A DNA stretch of 64,000 nt from Acridotheres tristis (taxonomy: Eukaryota; Chordata; Aves; Passeriformes; Sturnidae), in the NCBI GenBank assembly GCA_037013685.1, contig CM072888.1, positions 17,098,589-17,162,588 on the forward strand. Direction: 5' to 3'. Within the stretch, counting starts at the first letter, position 1; the number at the start of each line of letters is the position of its first letter. Below the pieces are notes generated by a model. The model saw only the letters and a program-made list of their open reading frames with translations, made no database searches and had not been told where the DNA came from. The translations under genes and the position numbers were made by a program. Shown piece by piece: positions 39,301 to 51,360 of this stretch.

Positions 39301-41353
39301 AGCTGTCTCAAGCCAAATTACCTAAAGTTGGAGGCTCCCTAAAAAGACTTTTTTAGCTCTCTCTAAGCAGAAACTCTTTGCATCTACCTTTCGAGTAGAA
39401 GGTCACTGACTGTCTGAAGCATTTTTAGTGGTATCAGTATTTGCCTTCAGCCTGCATTTACATGGAGTTGTGGAGAATCTGGGATAAGATCTTAAAAGAG
39501 CCTATCACTTTGTGATATTGCCTCAAGAGAATTCTTTTTTTTTTTGTGAATCATAACTGTGATAGTTTATTGATCAGATTAAGCCAACTTTCAAAAGACG
39601 AGATAATGCCATACATTTTACTTAAGATGTTTGTGCTAAACAACTGAACCTCAATGAGCAAACTCCTCGGTTTTCAAAGGTATCACATATTTCATTTTCT
39701 ATTGATGCTTTTTAGAAGCAAAACAGTGTTTTCCATTACAGCAAGTCCTCAGCTGCCTTATAAATCAGCAAAGATGGAGAATTCCTGGTCTGTGCCCCAG
39801 GAGCAGCCTGCCTTCCAATTGTATGTGGCCTATAACCACTTAGTTTTCTAAGCTATAGCAGATCTATACAGATGTGGTTGGCCAAAGGTGTTAGAAGGAA
39901 CTGTTGGCTCTCACTAAGGGAAAGATTTACCATCTCTGTGGTATAGCAAAAAGGAAAAATATAAAGGGAAAGTCCTTATTTCTACACTTCCACTAGAGCA
40001 TAGATAAGCATGAAGACAATTTTCTCTTCTGACTTTGGATTATGGTCTTATCAAAGACAGACAATCCTGTAAGTGCAATTCCCAGTAAACAGATCTTACA
40101 ATTTATATCTAGTGAGAGAGGTGTGCAGGAATCCACAGAAGGTGTTAAAGCACATTGGTGTTTACCATTTCTTGGTCAATGACATGCACACACACACATG
40201 CTCTTTCTGGCATTTCTCATGCTTCGGGATGACTAAGAAAGAATTTTCTTCCTCTCCATCCCCAGTCAATGATGCTACAATGATTTAGAGTAGGAAACAG
40301 TTCTTGGAGCTGAGCAGACTTCTGTGGAAGCTGCTGCTGTGGGAATCCCAGAACTATGTGACATAGGAAGCCTGACTATTAAAATCCTCAAAACAGCAAA
40401 GGCCCAGGTTTATTTGGCTCATTTGAAAGTTAGGGAGAAGAGAAAAGGACACAATTCATCCAGGTCTTGAAAGGTTAGACAGAATGAGTTCAGGAGAGCC
40501 ATCGATGTGATGATAGGTGTCTTTTCAGGGCTTTGCTTGCATACTACAAACATCTGTTAGTAAAGGCTATTGCTAGTAAATGCTCATTAGCAAAAGGCAG
40601 ACTATTGCCATTCTCTGGTTTTATCCCTACTTTCTAATAGGTGCAAACATCTCTGCAAGTAAATATTGGAGTTAATGAAACTGCAAGGTATTAGACAGTT
40701 TCCTGCATCTCTCTCTGCAGCAGAAAATGCAGTGTGTTCTCCTTTCCTCCATCCCCCTTCCTCCTCCCCTCCACATTAGCTCTGGCTTTAAAGCTGTTTA
40801 ACTAAAACTCAAATAAAGGCATATGCTAGAATTGGAAAGATAATTATAAGGCCAAAACCCCTCACACCCCACTGGATTCTTTCCCTCCTGATGTGGATAC
40901 TGGATTTGTCTGTGAAAACAAAGAAAAAGCTTTCTTTGGTGCATTGTCATTAAAACAGTTAGAATCTGCAAATCCTGTACAGTCAAGACAACAGCAGGAT
41001 TATGCTTGAATCATAAGAATGGGCAATGTGTTCTGCTTAATTACAGAAGTTACAGAGGGAAAGGATTTATTGACTGCCCCATCCTTCACCCCTCTTAGTG
41101 TAGGATTGTTCTCTCCATAGTGCTTCTTAAGTCTTTTTCTTTGCAGTGTTACATGCACCATGTGATGGATCATCCACAGCTTAACTGGAGGTCTTGAAGC
41201 AGTTCTTAACAGATTTAAAGGTGTAGTTGAGCCTGCTAGTTGCTAACAGATCATGTTCTCAATGTGGACTTTGGGAAATTGCCAAGACATGCTCATCTGG
41301 GGCTATCAAGCTGGAGAAAAAAAAAGTCTCAGCTCACTATCAATATGTTTTCC
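36346..41353. other. Non-coding DNA, nothing firm
   Basis: Five kilobases without a recognised gene or transposon. A 'caggctcagagaggt'-like patch near 38920-38945 is faintly MIR-like but too short to call. A (CA)5 run occurs near 40188. Confidence 0.55.
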
Positions 41354-41410
41354 CTGGTTTTTACATTGGTTTTCCAATTTTTCTAGTTTTTACATTGGTT
41401 GTCTCAATTT
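41354..41410. repeat. Tandem duplication, two ~28-bp copies
   Basis: Copy one (41354-41380) and copy two (41383-41410) share the core 'gtttttacattggtt' and the ending 'caattt', with period 29. They differ by several substitutions, so the duplication is not recent. The overlapping short open frame is not a gene. Confidence 0.7.
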
Positions 41411-43639
41411 CATCAGAGAGCTTTTCCTTATTATTTCTTTTTGAGAGTTCAAAACTAGTTCCCCATCACTCATATTCATAGCCTCTGGTTTCATAATCTC
41501 TCCCAGCTGTTTTGTTAATGTGGACTTTATCTGTAAAATGGTGCCTGTCTTTGATCACACTTCAGTTGGTAGGAAATTTCCTGCTAAAATCCCATATTTT
41601 CATAAAGCCCATTGCAGGAAACTTTGGAATTATTACAACAGATCCCATCAGACCAAAAACTGATCTTGATTTTTCTTTCTCTGTTTCTTCCTAAACTCCC
41701 TCCTCACCCCCAACTGAAATCTTTCTTATTTAAACTTCTGGAGTTTTATGGGCAGTATTTGGTGTTTACTTTTTTCCTGAATAAAAGGCTGAAGTTTTTT
41801 TACACATAAGAAGACTTTCTCCCAGTCTATATCTAATAGCCTGCACAAATTTGTGGCAGTAGAATACCTTCTCCCAGGTGTCAGATACAAACTCTGATTA
41901 ACATATTCTAGCTCTGTCTCCTTCTAGATGTGTCACTGAGAAGCACATGACAAATTAAGGCAAATATTTGACCTCCAAACCCACTGTTATTTCTCTATCT
42001 AGGTTCTTGCTATTGTCCATCCAAGATCTTTCAGAATTGTTTCTTTCAAGTTTTTATTTTTACTAAGGAGAGAAGTGTTAATTTTCCCCAAATTCTTTCC
42101 TCCTGGAGTTGCTCCAACTATTTCTGACAAAGGTGTTTTAGTGACTTCCCCACTCCCAAGCAGTCAGAAAAACTGTCAATCTATGGAAGTGCTTTTCTTG
42201 CCACCCTTTTGGGTTTCTAGTATTTAAAAATTACAAGCTCTTTCAGATTGAAGAAAACTCCTAGTTTGGGGAAAGCAAACTCAACTCCTCTCCCTAAAGC
42301 CACTAACACCCACATGCGTAGAAAAAGTTTACATTCTTAATATCCTGAGAAAAATAATTGACATTTTCTTACTATCTACCATTCCAATTGACTCAGATTT
42401 TGATCTTGTGTCTCTCCACTTCCTTCTCTCCCTGTAAAGATGAGTTTATTATATTTTCTCCCTGACATTTAGAGTGTCCCTGACATTCACACTGAATACT
42501 GTATATAAATTGTTATTACAAAGATGCTTATTCTACTTTAAAGTTTCTCTGAATGTAGGAGTAGAAACATTTGCAATTTTGATTCTGAAATCAAACATCC
42601 CAGAGACTGAAGACTAAAACAGCAGAGGGTAGAAGTACTGAAGTCCACTTCCAGCTGATGTACTGTTAGTAGACCTCTTCAGAAAGAAGAGCTTTTTGAA
42701 GTTCCATTGGTGGTTTTGAAACACACATAGCTTTTTAATAAATACAAAGGGCCCTTGCTGCTCTGGCTCATGCTGCTCATCTCTGCTTCCATCTCTTGGG
42801 AATGCTGTTTCTTGGCTAAGATAATCATTGGCTCGACAATCTAGCTGGGTTGTAAAATGAAGATTTGTTCTGTGAGGTGTGTGCTTTGTCTAACCCCGTG
42901 TGCCCTCTGTGGGACAAAAACAGAGAAAGACTCTTCCAGAAGGAAGTTCACCTTAAGCTAGGACTGGATGAGATGCCTATGTTTCCAGTCCCTAATGAAG
43001 GAGCCGAGGCCAACTAATTTATACAAGAGTTAAATCTCCCTCAGTCATTCTTCCCTGTGTTGCAGCTTCTGAATTGATCCCCAGGAATTCTGTGTGCTCA
43101 GTCTTGTGCTTGTGGCACCCTGGAATAATTTCAGACAAGTATTGTGATGAAAACAAGAAATTCAAAGAGACATCCTAAGACAAATAGGTTACTTTTCTGG
43201 AACTGTTAGGTAAAATAAGTGCTGCTTTGGTTACTCTGAAAGGTTGAACAGATTATCTAGCTTAGGGTTTCTCTTTATGGTATTACCTTAAGCTATCTTG
43301 GAAGAGAGAAGATTTAATCATCCCTCTAGGTTATAATTTCACTTCCCAGTAGAAAAAAATCCCTGGACAATACTTTATGACAGCATTCACTATGACAAGG
43401 GGTGTCTTTAAAATGATTAGAGAGCCATTTGCTACAGTGATCAGTCAATGAGAAGAGGGAGAAAACTTTATCAGTAGCCTGAAAAATAATTCTGGAGTTT
43501 CGCTCAGGCAAAGTGGAAGAAAATAAAAGGCTAGTTTAACAAATCCATGGGAGAAGTTGGGATCAAAAAGAGTCCATCTTTTCTCTAAACTGGATTAGCC
43601 AGAGGCAAAATGCTTTCCTCAGTCACTGAGTGCCAGACC
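41411..43639. other. Non-coding DNA
   Basis: Nothing recognised; rather AT-rich with few long frames. Confidence 0.5.
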
Positions 43640-43656
43640 TTTTTTTTTTTTTTTTT
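43640..43656. repeat. Homopolymer T17
   Basis: Seventeen consecutive T, not flanked by recognisable retroposon sequence on the side where a minus-strand poly(A)-tailed insert would lie. Confidence 0.9.
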
Positions 43657-45755
43657 ATTGTTCAGAAAGCTTTAGCAAGTGGCTAAAGAGAATTTTCTGC
43701 TTCAAAGTATTCAGATATTGGGTCCTGCAGGCACTCTCAGGGGATTATAATATTGTTTAGAAACTCACAGATTGCGGGATTTGGAAACCTGAACTGCAAG
43801 ACTGCACTCGTACTGGAAAATAGTCATTGTTATTGACAAAGTAGCAGCAGTAGTAGCTCTTGAACCAAGTTTCTTTGACTGTAAGAAGTTCAAGGCACCT
43901 TTAGAGAACGAATATCTTGGGCTGTAGGCAGCATCAGGCCTAAGAAGTTCATAGGACTTCATTCTCTTGCTGCAGCAAAGTGGTTTTTCCACAAAACACC
44001 TCACTAGCTTTGATGTTGCTCACTTGCTTTTGTATTAGTGGAAACTTCTACCACAGTGGATGAGCCAAAGCAGGAGTTATTCCCTCAGCTGTGATGTGCA
44101 GAATTCTGTGTCAAGGCTAAATCACTGAGACCTTCCTTGACTTTTATATGAGTAATTTTCTCTGGAGCTTTTATTGGAGTTGTGTAGGAAGGACAGGTAT
44201 TGGAAGGTAAATGCACATACTCTGGTTTGGTATCCTCTTGAAAGGAATTCCTTTGCCAGTGCTTCCTTTGGCTCACCTAATCTGATAATCATCACACGGG
44301 AAGCTATTTCTAAAATAGAGTTTTGATGGAAACATAAATCACCCCTCACCCAGCTGATGCTTTAGTGAGCCACCAGCTGCACTGTGTCTTGCAGGTATCA
44401 ATAAGGTGTATGAAAACTGAAGACTGAGCTACTGACAGGGATGGGAAGTGTTTTTAAATGAGTTTATTCAGTTAATATTAAAACTACAGCTTTAAAAGTA
44501 ACTGTTTATTGTGTCGTAACACTCAGCAAAGCCCACATTCCATTCTGGTAATCTGTCACACATTTTTATGGTTCCTGTCACTTGCTTGCAAGCTTGGAGA
44601 CTGAAAAATAGGACATCAAATGGATTAGATGAGGCTGTGTTTCCTGAGAAAAACCCTTGCCTTCTGTCTCCTTTAAAGTGTGGGCACTTCCCCTAGTTTA
44701 TGAATGGTATCTGCTTATATCCACAGTAAGAGTGAGTGTTCTCACTGATGTAAATTGACCCAGTGCCACTGCAGAGCTTTAGTCCCACTGCAAGAAAAAT
44801 TGCAAGCACTATGGTCATTTTGAGTAGGAGACGTTCATCCAAATTGGTGACAATTCACAGCTAAATTTCCCTGATTATTCAGTCTGACCCAAGGAGATAC
44901 TGACACCTTTTAAAAGCTCAATCTAACCTTTTACATATTTGAGTAACTTAAAATATTGTTTGTTTTGTTTTAGTGGTTTCTTTCTTTCTAGTTAAAAGCC
45001 CTGAAAATAATGAACCCCTTTCAGCCTGGCAGAAAAACATCTGCTTTATTCATCAAAACTCTCAGTAGGCAGAGCCTTGGGTCTTAAGTGAAAAACATAA
45101 GTTTTTTAAATCTTGGGTTGGATTTAGCAAAGAAAGGACAACAACTCTGTTCCTTAAAGCAAAGAAAAAAAAATACATAAACTGCCATGAAATTTCAAGT
45201 CTGGTATGTGACAGGTCTGCAGTTTCTGAAATGGGAATTTTACACTTCTGGAAAGCCATGATCCCATAGTGACAGCCCCCCCATCATGAAGTATTCTTCT
45301 CTTGTCAAAGAAGCTTTGAAAGGAACAAATGCTATTTCATCAGAACCTCGAAAAGCTCTGTGTTAGTTGTGTTTTGTGTATGCTTTAAATAACATAGAGA
45401 AAGTGTGTTACATGATGGCCTAGCAATTAAAGGGCACAGTTGGCTGTCATCTTTGTAACACTGCCTTGCTGGTGTCTGTCGAGCAGCCAAAAGTTTTTGG
45501 TGTTGCCGAGCACAGAATTTCCCCGCAGGCAAATCCCATTTGGACAGGCTGGAGAGATTGTTCCAAGTTGTGCTGTCCCTTTTTTTAGGCATCTTCCAAA
45601 AATTAGGCCAGCAGAGATATTCCAGCATCTTGCAGATGGTGCATGCATTTATTCTGAACGGCAGGCGGCCAGTTTGCTGCCATTCAGCAATCTATGCTGT
45701 GGTGACATGGATTTTTGCCACGTGTAGATTTTTCTGGTGTTTTGCTTATTTCAAG
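43657..45755. other. Non-coding DNA
   Basis: No recognised gene or repeat. Overlapping frames around 45.3-45.8 kb on both strands are not supported by any domain or splice signal. Confidence 0.5.
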
Positions 45756-45800
45756 AAAAAAAAAAAAAAGCCCAACTAGTTTAAGGGGGGGGGAGGGGAG
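45756..45800. repeat. A14 run followed by G9-A-G4 tract
   Basis: A14 at 45756-45769 is followed after 15 bases by G9 (45785-45793), A and G4. The G-runs could take part in a G-quadruplex if neighbouring guanines join, but only two clear runs are adjacent. Confidence 0.8.
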
Positions 45801-47269
45801 CAAACTCCACACTGTTGCTGTTATGAGTTCTGAAGTGTAGGCAGTGAGTATAAAGCCTTCATCTCTCTTACATGGTGATATTTTTGGTTGAGAAGCTATG
45901 TGTAGCTGTGTCCCAAGTAACTGTTACCTGCTGCCTTAAAATGTTCATGCAGACTGATTCTGTAAGGGGTGATTTCCATTCAAGATGCCTTCCTTTTCTC
46001 ATCTAGATTCAAATGAGACATAAAATTGCAGTCTTATTTATTTTGTAAAGAAAAACAACCCAAAACACAACCTCTGTTATTGGATAAATTTGTATTAAGA
46101 TCCTATTTATTATTTGATGGTTCTATATACAGTTACTGTATGCTACTGATTCTCTGTGCTGATATTTTCTGATATTTGTTTTTCTTGTATGTAGAGTTCA
46201 CCAGAGAAGGTCTGCTTTCCCTGTCTTGGGTATATGTAACAAAGGATTTCACTGACTATTGTTAGGCTGTCTCTCTTTTTCTCTACTCCCTATTAATATT
46301 CATCCCATTTCAGGTAGTGCTGTACTCTCTATACAGCTACAATTCATTGTGCACAAGAAATAACCTGAAAATACTGAAATGGAATCCTAGCCTTAGGGAA
46401 GCCCTTAAGTACCATTTTTAAGGGCCTTAATTAGAACCTAATTATGAGCTTTTTCTCCATTCAGAGACCAGGTACAGAGTATGAGCTGAATCCAGATCCC
46501 CTGGAATATGACATTGCCAGATAAATATACCTGTTGAAGCAACGGGAAGAATAGGTGTTGGCTTTTCTAAACCAGCAAGGTGGGATTTCACTTAGTATTA
46601 ATCTGAGGTCACTAATCTGCTTCTTGCATGTAAAAATACCTGTGAGTGTCACTGACAGACTACAGCTGCATGACCTGAAGAGGTGTGAATGGAGCTTCAG
46701 AGCTGCTGAGTCTACTCACTACCTTACCTCAAGTGATGAAAGGTTTCTCATTCCTAATGCTATCCCTATCTTCATTTCAAAACCCCGTGTCCTTCAGACT
46801 TCTCTGCACCTCCCAGTGTTGAATTTCAATCATTAAGGAGCTTGTACATTTATGTAGGTGATTCATTCCTTCTCTATCACTTCTTTTCTGACATTTGAAA
46901 TTGGATTTTGCAGAGGTACCACTTTCCTACAACTGATAAGAAAGGTTTGTTTCTGGCAAGATGGATTTTCTGTCTTGCTCCTCTCCTCTTTTCCTTTATC
47001 TGCCTGTTTTTGCATTGTTCTTGCAGTTCTTTGTCTTCATTTTTGACTTCTTTCTCCCACCCACTTTTCTTGCTCTGACTTTTTTCTCTACTTTCTCCTC
47101 TGTTCTTCATGTATCTCTTCAGACTTCTTTTCAATGCATTTCTGATGCTCTGCTCTACTGCCTGAATCTCTCAGCATGGAGATCATGCAGTGGCTACAAA
47201 GGTAGCAGAAAAGAAAATCCAACTTCCTCTTTCCAGCTCTGGCCTGTGTGTCACAGATAGTTCTGGGGC
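45801..47269. other. Non-coding DNA
   Basis: No gene or transposon recognised. A pyrimidine-rich stretch covers about 46.95-47.13 kb and explains the lysine/arginine-rich frame on the minus strand there. Confidence 0.5.
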
Positions 47270-47439
47270 TTTTTTTTTTTTCCAGAAGCATGTTGGTTAC
47301 ATTGGCTTTTTCAGTAGGAAGGTTTGTTTTTTGTTTTTTTGGGGGGGGGGTTTGTGTGTTTTTTTAGTTTGTTTTGTTTTGTTTTGTTTTGTTGTTTTGT
47401 TTTGTTTTTGTTGTTTGTTTTGTTTAAAAAAAAAAAAAA
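47270..47439. repeat. G/T simple repeat with G10 and A14
   Basis: T12 at 47270-47281 is followed, after about 40 bases of ordinary sequence, by a G/T-only tract from about 47323. This includes G10 at 47341-47350, a (TTTTG)-type pentamer array around 47366-47425, and finally A14 at 47426-47439. This is low-complexity DNA. The hydrophobic open frame running through it is an artefact of TTT and GTT codons. Confidence 0.8.
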
Positions 47440-49427
47440 GTTAGATTGGTACCAGCAGATGTGATTTAAGAAATCTTGGTTCCTGCCGTGGTCACCTGAT
47501 TTTCATTATTCTGGCCATTATTTCTTTTAGAGCTTCATTTTTTATAGACTATTAAAGGATAGTTGAAGGCCAAGAAACCCTAGGCCAAACAAATCATAGT
47601 TAGGGAGTTCACCCAGAACAAGGGCACCACAGAGTATTAATGAATTATTCACTGGGCTACCTGCTACTCTGAACTATTTAGCTCTTTTATTTTCCAAATG
47701 AAATCTGTTTAGTGCAGAAGAAGCCAATACCAGATTTGGGAGTAGAGAGCTCCCTTCCCCTATCCTCTGTGTGTAGGCAGATGTTTCTTGGGAAGGACCA
47801 GATATGGATTAGCCCAAGCTCTGGGGAGCACTATGATCTTTTCTCTGTCCTGTGTGAATCTAGGGGACTTAGGCTTTTCCAGTGAGAATAGGAGTGTGTA
47901 GGAAGGGGATTTCTACTGAGAGAGAAAGAAAGGAGGACTGGAATCCAAAAATCCCTTGCAGTCATCGCAGTTGAAGAAGGGGCCAGAACAGCAGCCTGGA
48001 TCATGAGGCTGGGTAGGGCAGAGAGAATTGAAGAAAAGGAGTTGAAATGTGACTGGTGAGGAAAAGAGGAGGTAGGGAAAGTGTCTGAATATGGGGATAT
48101 CTGAGGGGACCCAGCAATTCGTCTATCAAGACTCATTATAAGGAAGATGCAAATATAGAATTAAGTAAGGGCTGGATCAGACCACTGGAAGTGGAAATAG
48201 GTTGCTGTGGCATAAAGAGTAGAAAAGAATTGTGCCTGGGAAGGGCTGGAACTTGAAGTTGCATGCAGGGGCTGCTTGGCAGTGCTTCAGGCTCTGTGTC
48301 AGTGTGACTTGGTGTGATTTTCTATCCTATGCACTTCAGGGCTTAGGGAATGGGCTAAGGGAGAAGGAGAAAGGCAGCCTGCTGAGACCTTGAAGCCCTT
48401 CTCACCATGGGCTATGTTGCTGGCCAAGCATCCTTGGCAGCCTGCCACTGTCAGATGAGCTTGTTAGGATCACACCAGCACCTTTCAGAGCTGAAAGAGA
48501 TCCGAGCAGTGTGGCTCTTTTGTTTAGCAGGAATCACACAGGAAAAACCATGAGGAGTGATACTGAAAAGCAACACCCTGTTACCTTCCTCTTTAATATA
48601 ATCTTTTCTTATGTGTGTGTGCGCTTGACTGTGACTCTCAAAGGATAATTCATTAAAAAACTTTCTTAGGAAATGCAGCCACATGAAGTGACTTACAATC
48701 TCATGGCTGTCACTGTACCTTTCATTGAGGATGGAAGACTTTTATCGAGTTCTTTAATTTACCTCAAAGTTTTATTCCATCACTGCTTTATTTTCAATTC
48801 CATTTTTATCATAACAGGACTTTCTTTTATTTACATTGGTGAAACCTTGAATTCATAAACTGTCAGAGTGATTTCAATGTAGAATAAGGCTTTATCATTG
48901 CATATAAATATATTTAGCCTGAGATTCATTCAGAGCAATCTTTTGTGGTTTCAGAATGAACATAACGCTTTTTATGTGTACATACCACTAGATTTAAAAT
49001 GAGATTTATGACATTCGTTGCCATTGTATAGAGAATGAGGGGAAAAGGGGGAATATTTTCCCAGTGTTTAAGGCTGCACCACTTTGAAATAATAAACCAT
49101 TCTCTCCTACTTCAAAGTAATTTTATAGTTATGTTTAAAGAACACTCAGGGTTTGTCTACTGCATTTGTAATTTTTACACTCAGCCAGAAAAATAATCTT
49201 TGAAAAATGTCTTTTGCTCATTATTGTTTGTAATAAAATACAGTTAGTGGACCATGACCAACATCAAAGCCTCAACATGTGTTCTGTGCTGCACATTGCA
49301 AGGGATAGTTCATGGTACAGCTGGATACTCCAGGCAGAAAATGTTTTCTCATTGTTCTTCCCTGCTTTGCAAGCAAGATCATGTCACAACAGATATTCAG
49401 CCTCCTATTTCAGTGTCTCTTTACCAG
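47440..49427. other. Non-coding DNA, partly purine-rich
   Basis: The + strand between about 47.88 and 48.12 kb is clearly purine-rich, which yields a serine- and leucine-rich frame on the minus strand. No gene or transposon was recognised. Confidence 0.5.
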
Positions 49428-49545
49428 CTGAGAAGACAGGAGATAAGAAAGCTTAGCCAAGGTCACAAAGGCAGTTTACAGCAGAGCCAGGAACTAGACC
49501 CAGATTCCCAGAAGGTCCAGCAAGCACATCCACTTGGCTAAAGAT
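49428..49545 (-). repeat. MIR-like SINE fragment, reverse
   Basis: Read on the + strand, the blocks are 'agctgagaagacagg', 'agccaaggtcacaaaggcag', 'cagcagagccaggaactaga', 'cccagattccc' and 'ccacttggct'. These follow the order of a reverse-complemented MIR/CORE-SINE: 'gaaactgaggcacag', 'gcccaaggtcacacag', 'ggcagagccgggattcgaac', 'cccag' and 'aaccactatgct'. It is the best preserved of the SINE relics in this window. The element is old and inactive. Confidence 0.6.
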
Positions 49546-50933
49546 TCCTTAAGGATCTTGTCTGCTGCTGGATTTTTCTTTGGGTTGTCCAGGTTTATTG
49601 GCAAACTTGTTTAGCCCTCCCCTTGAGCAGATAAGGTACCATCAGCACTTTCTCTTGAAAAGTTTGGAGAAACTGTGTCTAGCACTATTAGCATAGCAGG
49701 AAACGGTTTGATCGATTTATCAATTGTGCTGTAAAATGAACTGTGCAACTGTTGTATTTTTATTAGAGAAGTGACACAGATGGATTTTACCACAAGATGT
49801 GCTCGATATCTGTTTTACCAGGAGCGAGGGGTGCCTTTCAAGTGAGAACAGCTCTCAGTTATGGATATCCTGTCTTCTTTTTGGTTTTCTTGTCACAAAA
49901 AATATATGGTAACTACCAGCTTACCTGAAATTGTGGCTGAGACTTTCTGACCTGCATAGAAGTACAGAAAGAGCTGAGAGAACAGTGGCTAGCTTAGCAA
50001 GCCTAATCTTTCAAGCTGCTTTGGTGCATATGAGGAAAAGATGATTTCTGGTGGAATATAACACTGGTAGGATGGCATTGTGGGTAGGAAGAGATGGTTC
50101 CAACCAAAAGAGGTGTAAGTAGCTGGTCACATCCATTTTCCCCATGTGAAACATTGACAATATTCCTCCTGTTCTGTCCATCTCTTTGAGGGTCTGTACC
50201 CTGTCTGAAGATCTGCAAAGGGCAGCAGAAAGAAGAAAGCATTAGATAAATAGGCTTAAAGTGAAAGTATTGTCTGTGGAAAACGCCTGTCAGTGCATGC
50301 ATTGGAGAATGTGGGAAGCACACATGTGCAGCTGTCAATTTTCAAACAGAATCCAATGGTGTGAGCTGCATGCCTTGTATGTGTTGTATGCACACAAGTG
50401 GATGTTTTGTGTTTGTACCTCTTCCTGAGCCAGTGCTCCCTGTGCATGCTGCATGTGCCTGATGGGGTGGGTGGTTTCTGTGTGTGCCCCGTGTTCTTGA
50501 ACACACATTTTCTTTAGGCAATACCTGATCTTTTTCATTTTTATGGAGTCAGGATTCCTGGGAAGGCTATTACTGAGCTTTTCTGGGTCAGCCCTCATCA
50601 TGATAAATATCAGTGATGTTCCTCCAAAGTCAATGTACTGGCACTGATTTAAGGTTTGACCTCTTCTTACCTATATTCTTTTGTGAATGTGTTTCTGTCA
50701 CTAATGTACTCCACTAAGTGCCTGGTGGATGTATTGGAATAGCTTACCAATGGACTTATTTCATGGTTGCTTTTAGAAAATGCATTTCTCAGACTATTTT
50801 TTATTATCTTTGTTCTCTCCTTTCAAGCAGATTGGGCTTTTGATGTGTTAGTAATCATGTATTATTCCTTCAAGGTAATGTTTGGAATCTCCTTTCACTG
50901 CTAAGGCAAACTGTCAGCTCTATCCTTTGCAAC
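49546..50933. other. Non-coding DNA
   Basis: No gene or transposon recognised. A 27-bp segment at 49925-49951 is bracketed by strong minus-strand splice-like signals (see findings). Overlapping minus-strand frames near 50.0-50.6 kb have no support. Confidence 0.5.
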
Positions 50934-51293
50934 TTTCCTTTCCTTTCCTTTCCTTTCCTTTCCTTTCCTTTCCTTTCCTTTCCTTTCCTTTCCTTTCCTT
51001 TCCTTTCCTTTCCTTTCCTTTCCTTTCCTTTCCTTTCCTTTCCTTTCCTTTCCTTTCCTTTCCTTTCCTTTCCTTTCCTTTCCTTTCCTTTCCTTTCCTT
51101 TCCTTTCCTTTCCTTTCCTTTCCTTTCCTTTCCTTTCCTTTCCTTTCCTTTCCTTTCCTTTCCTTTCCTTTCCTTTCCTTTCCTTTCCTTTCCTTTCCTT
51201 TCCTTTCCTTTCCTTTCCTTTCCTTTCCTTTCCTTTCCTTTCCTTTCCTTTCCTTTCCTTTCCTTTCCTTTCCTTTCCTTTCCTTTCCTTTCC
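50934..51293. repeat. Perfect (TTTCC)72 pentanucleotide microsatellite
   Basis: The unit TTTCC (GGAAA on the other strand) repeats 72 times over 360 bp with no interruption visible. An imperfect tail of TCC/TTCC units continues to about 51313. All pyrimidines lie on one strand, giving a polypurine-polypyrimidine tract with mirror symmetry that can in principle form triplex (H-) DNA. Its purity suggests a young or unstable allele, or an assembly fill-in. The long Lys-Glu-Arg-Lys-Gly and Phe-Leu-Ser frames through it are repeat translations and not genes. Confidence 0.98.
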
Positions 51294-51360
51294 TTCTCCT
51301 CCTTCCTTCCCTCTGTGACTTTTTTGTTGTTGTTTTTTCGGGTTTTTTTTGTGTGTATTT
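51294..51360. repeat. Degenerate pyrimidine tail and T/G tract
   Basis: Interrupted TCC/TTCC units grade into T6 and T8 runs separated by GTTGTTG and CGGG, the same kind of G/T-rich tract seen at 30.1, 31.2, 33.2 and 47.3 kb. Confidence 0.7.

Noticed and set aside
47190..47444. Hydrophobic Phe/Val/Cys-rich frame resembling membrane segments
   Set aside because: It is the translation of the G/T simple repeat and not a membrane protein.
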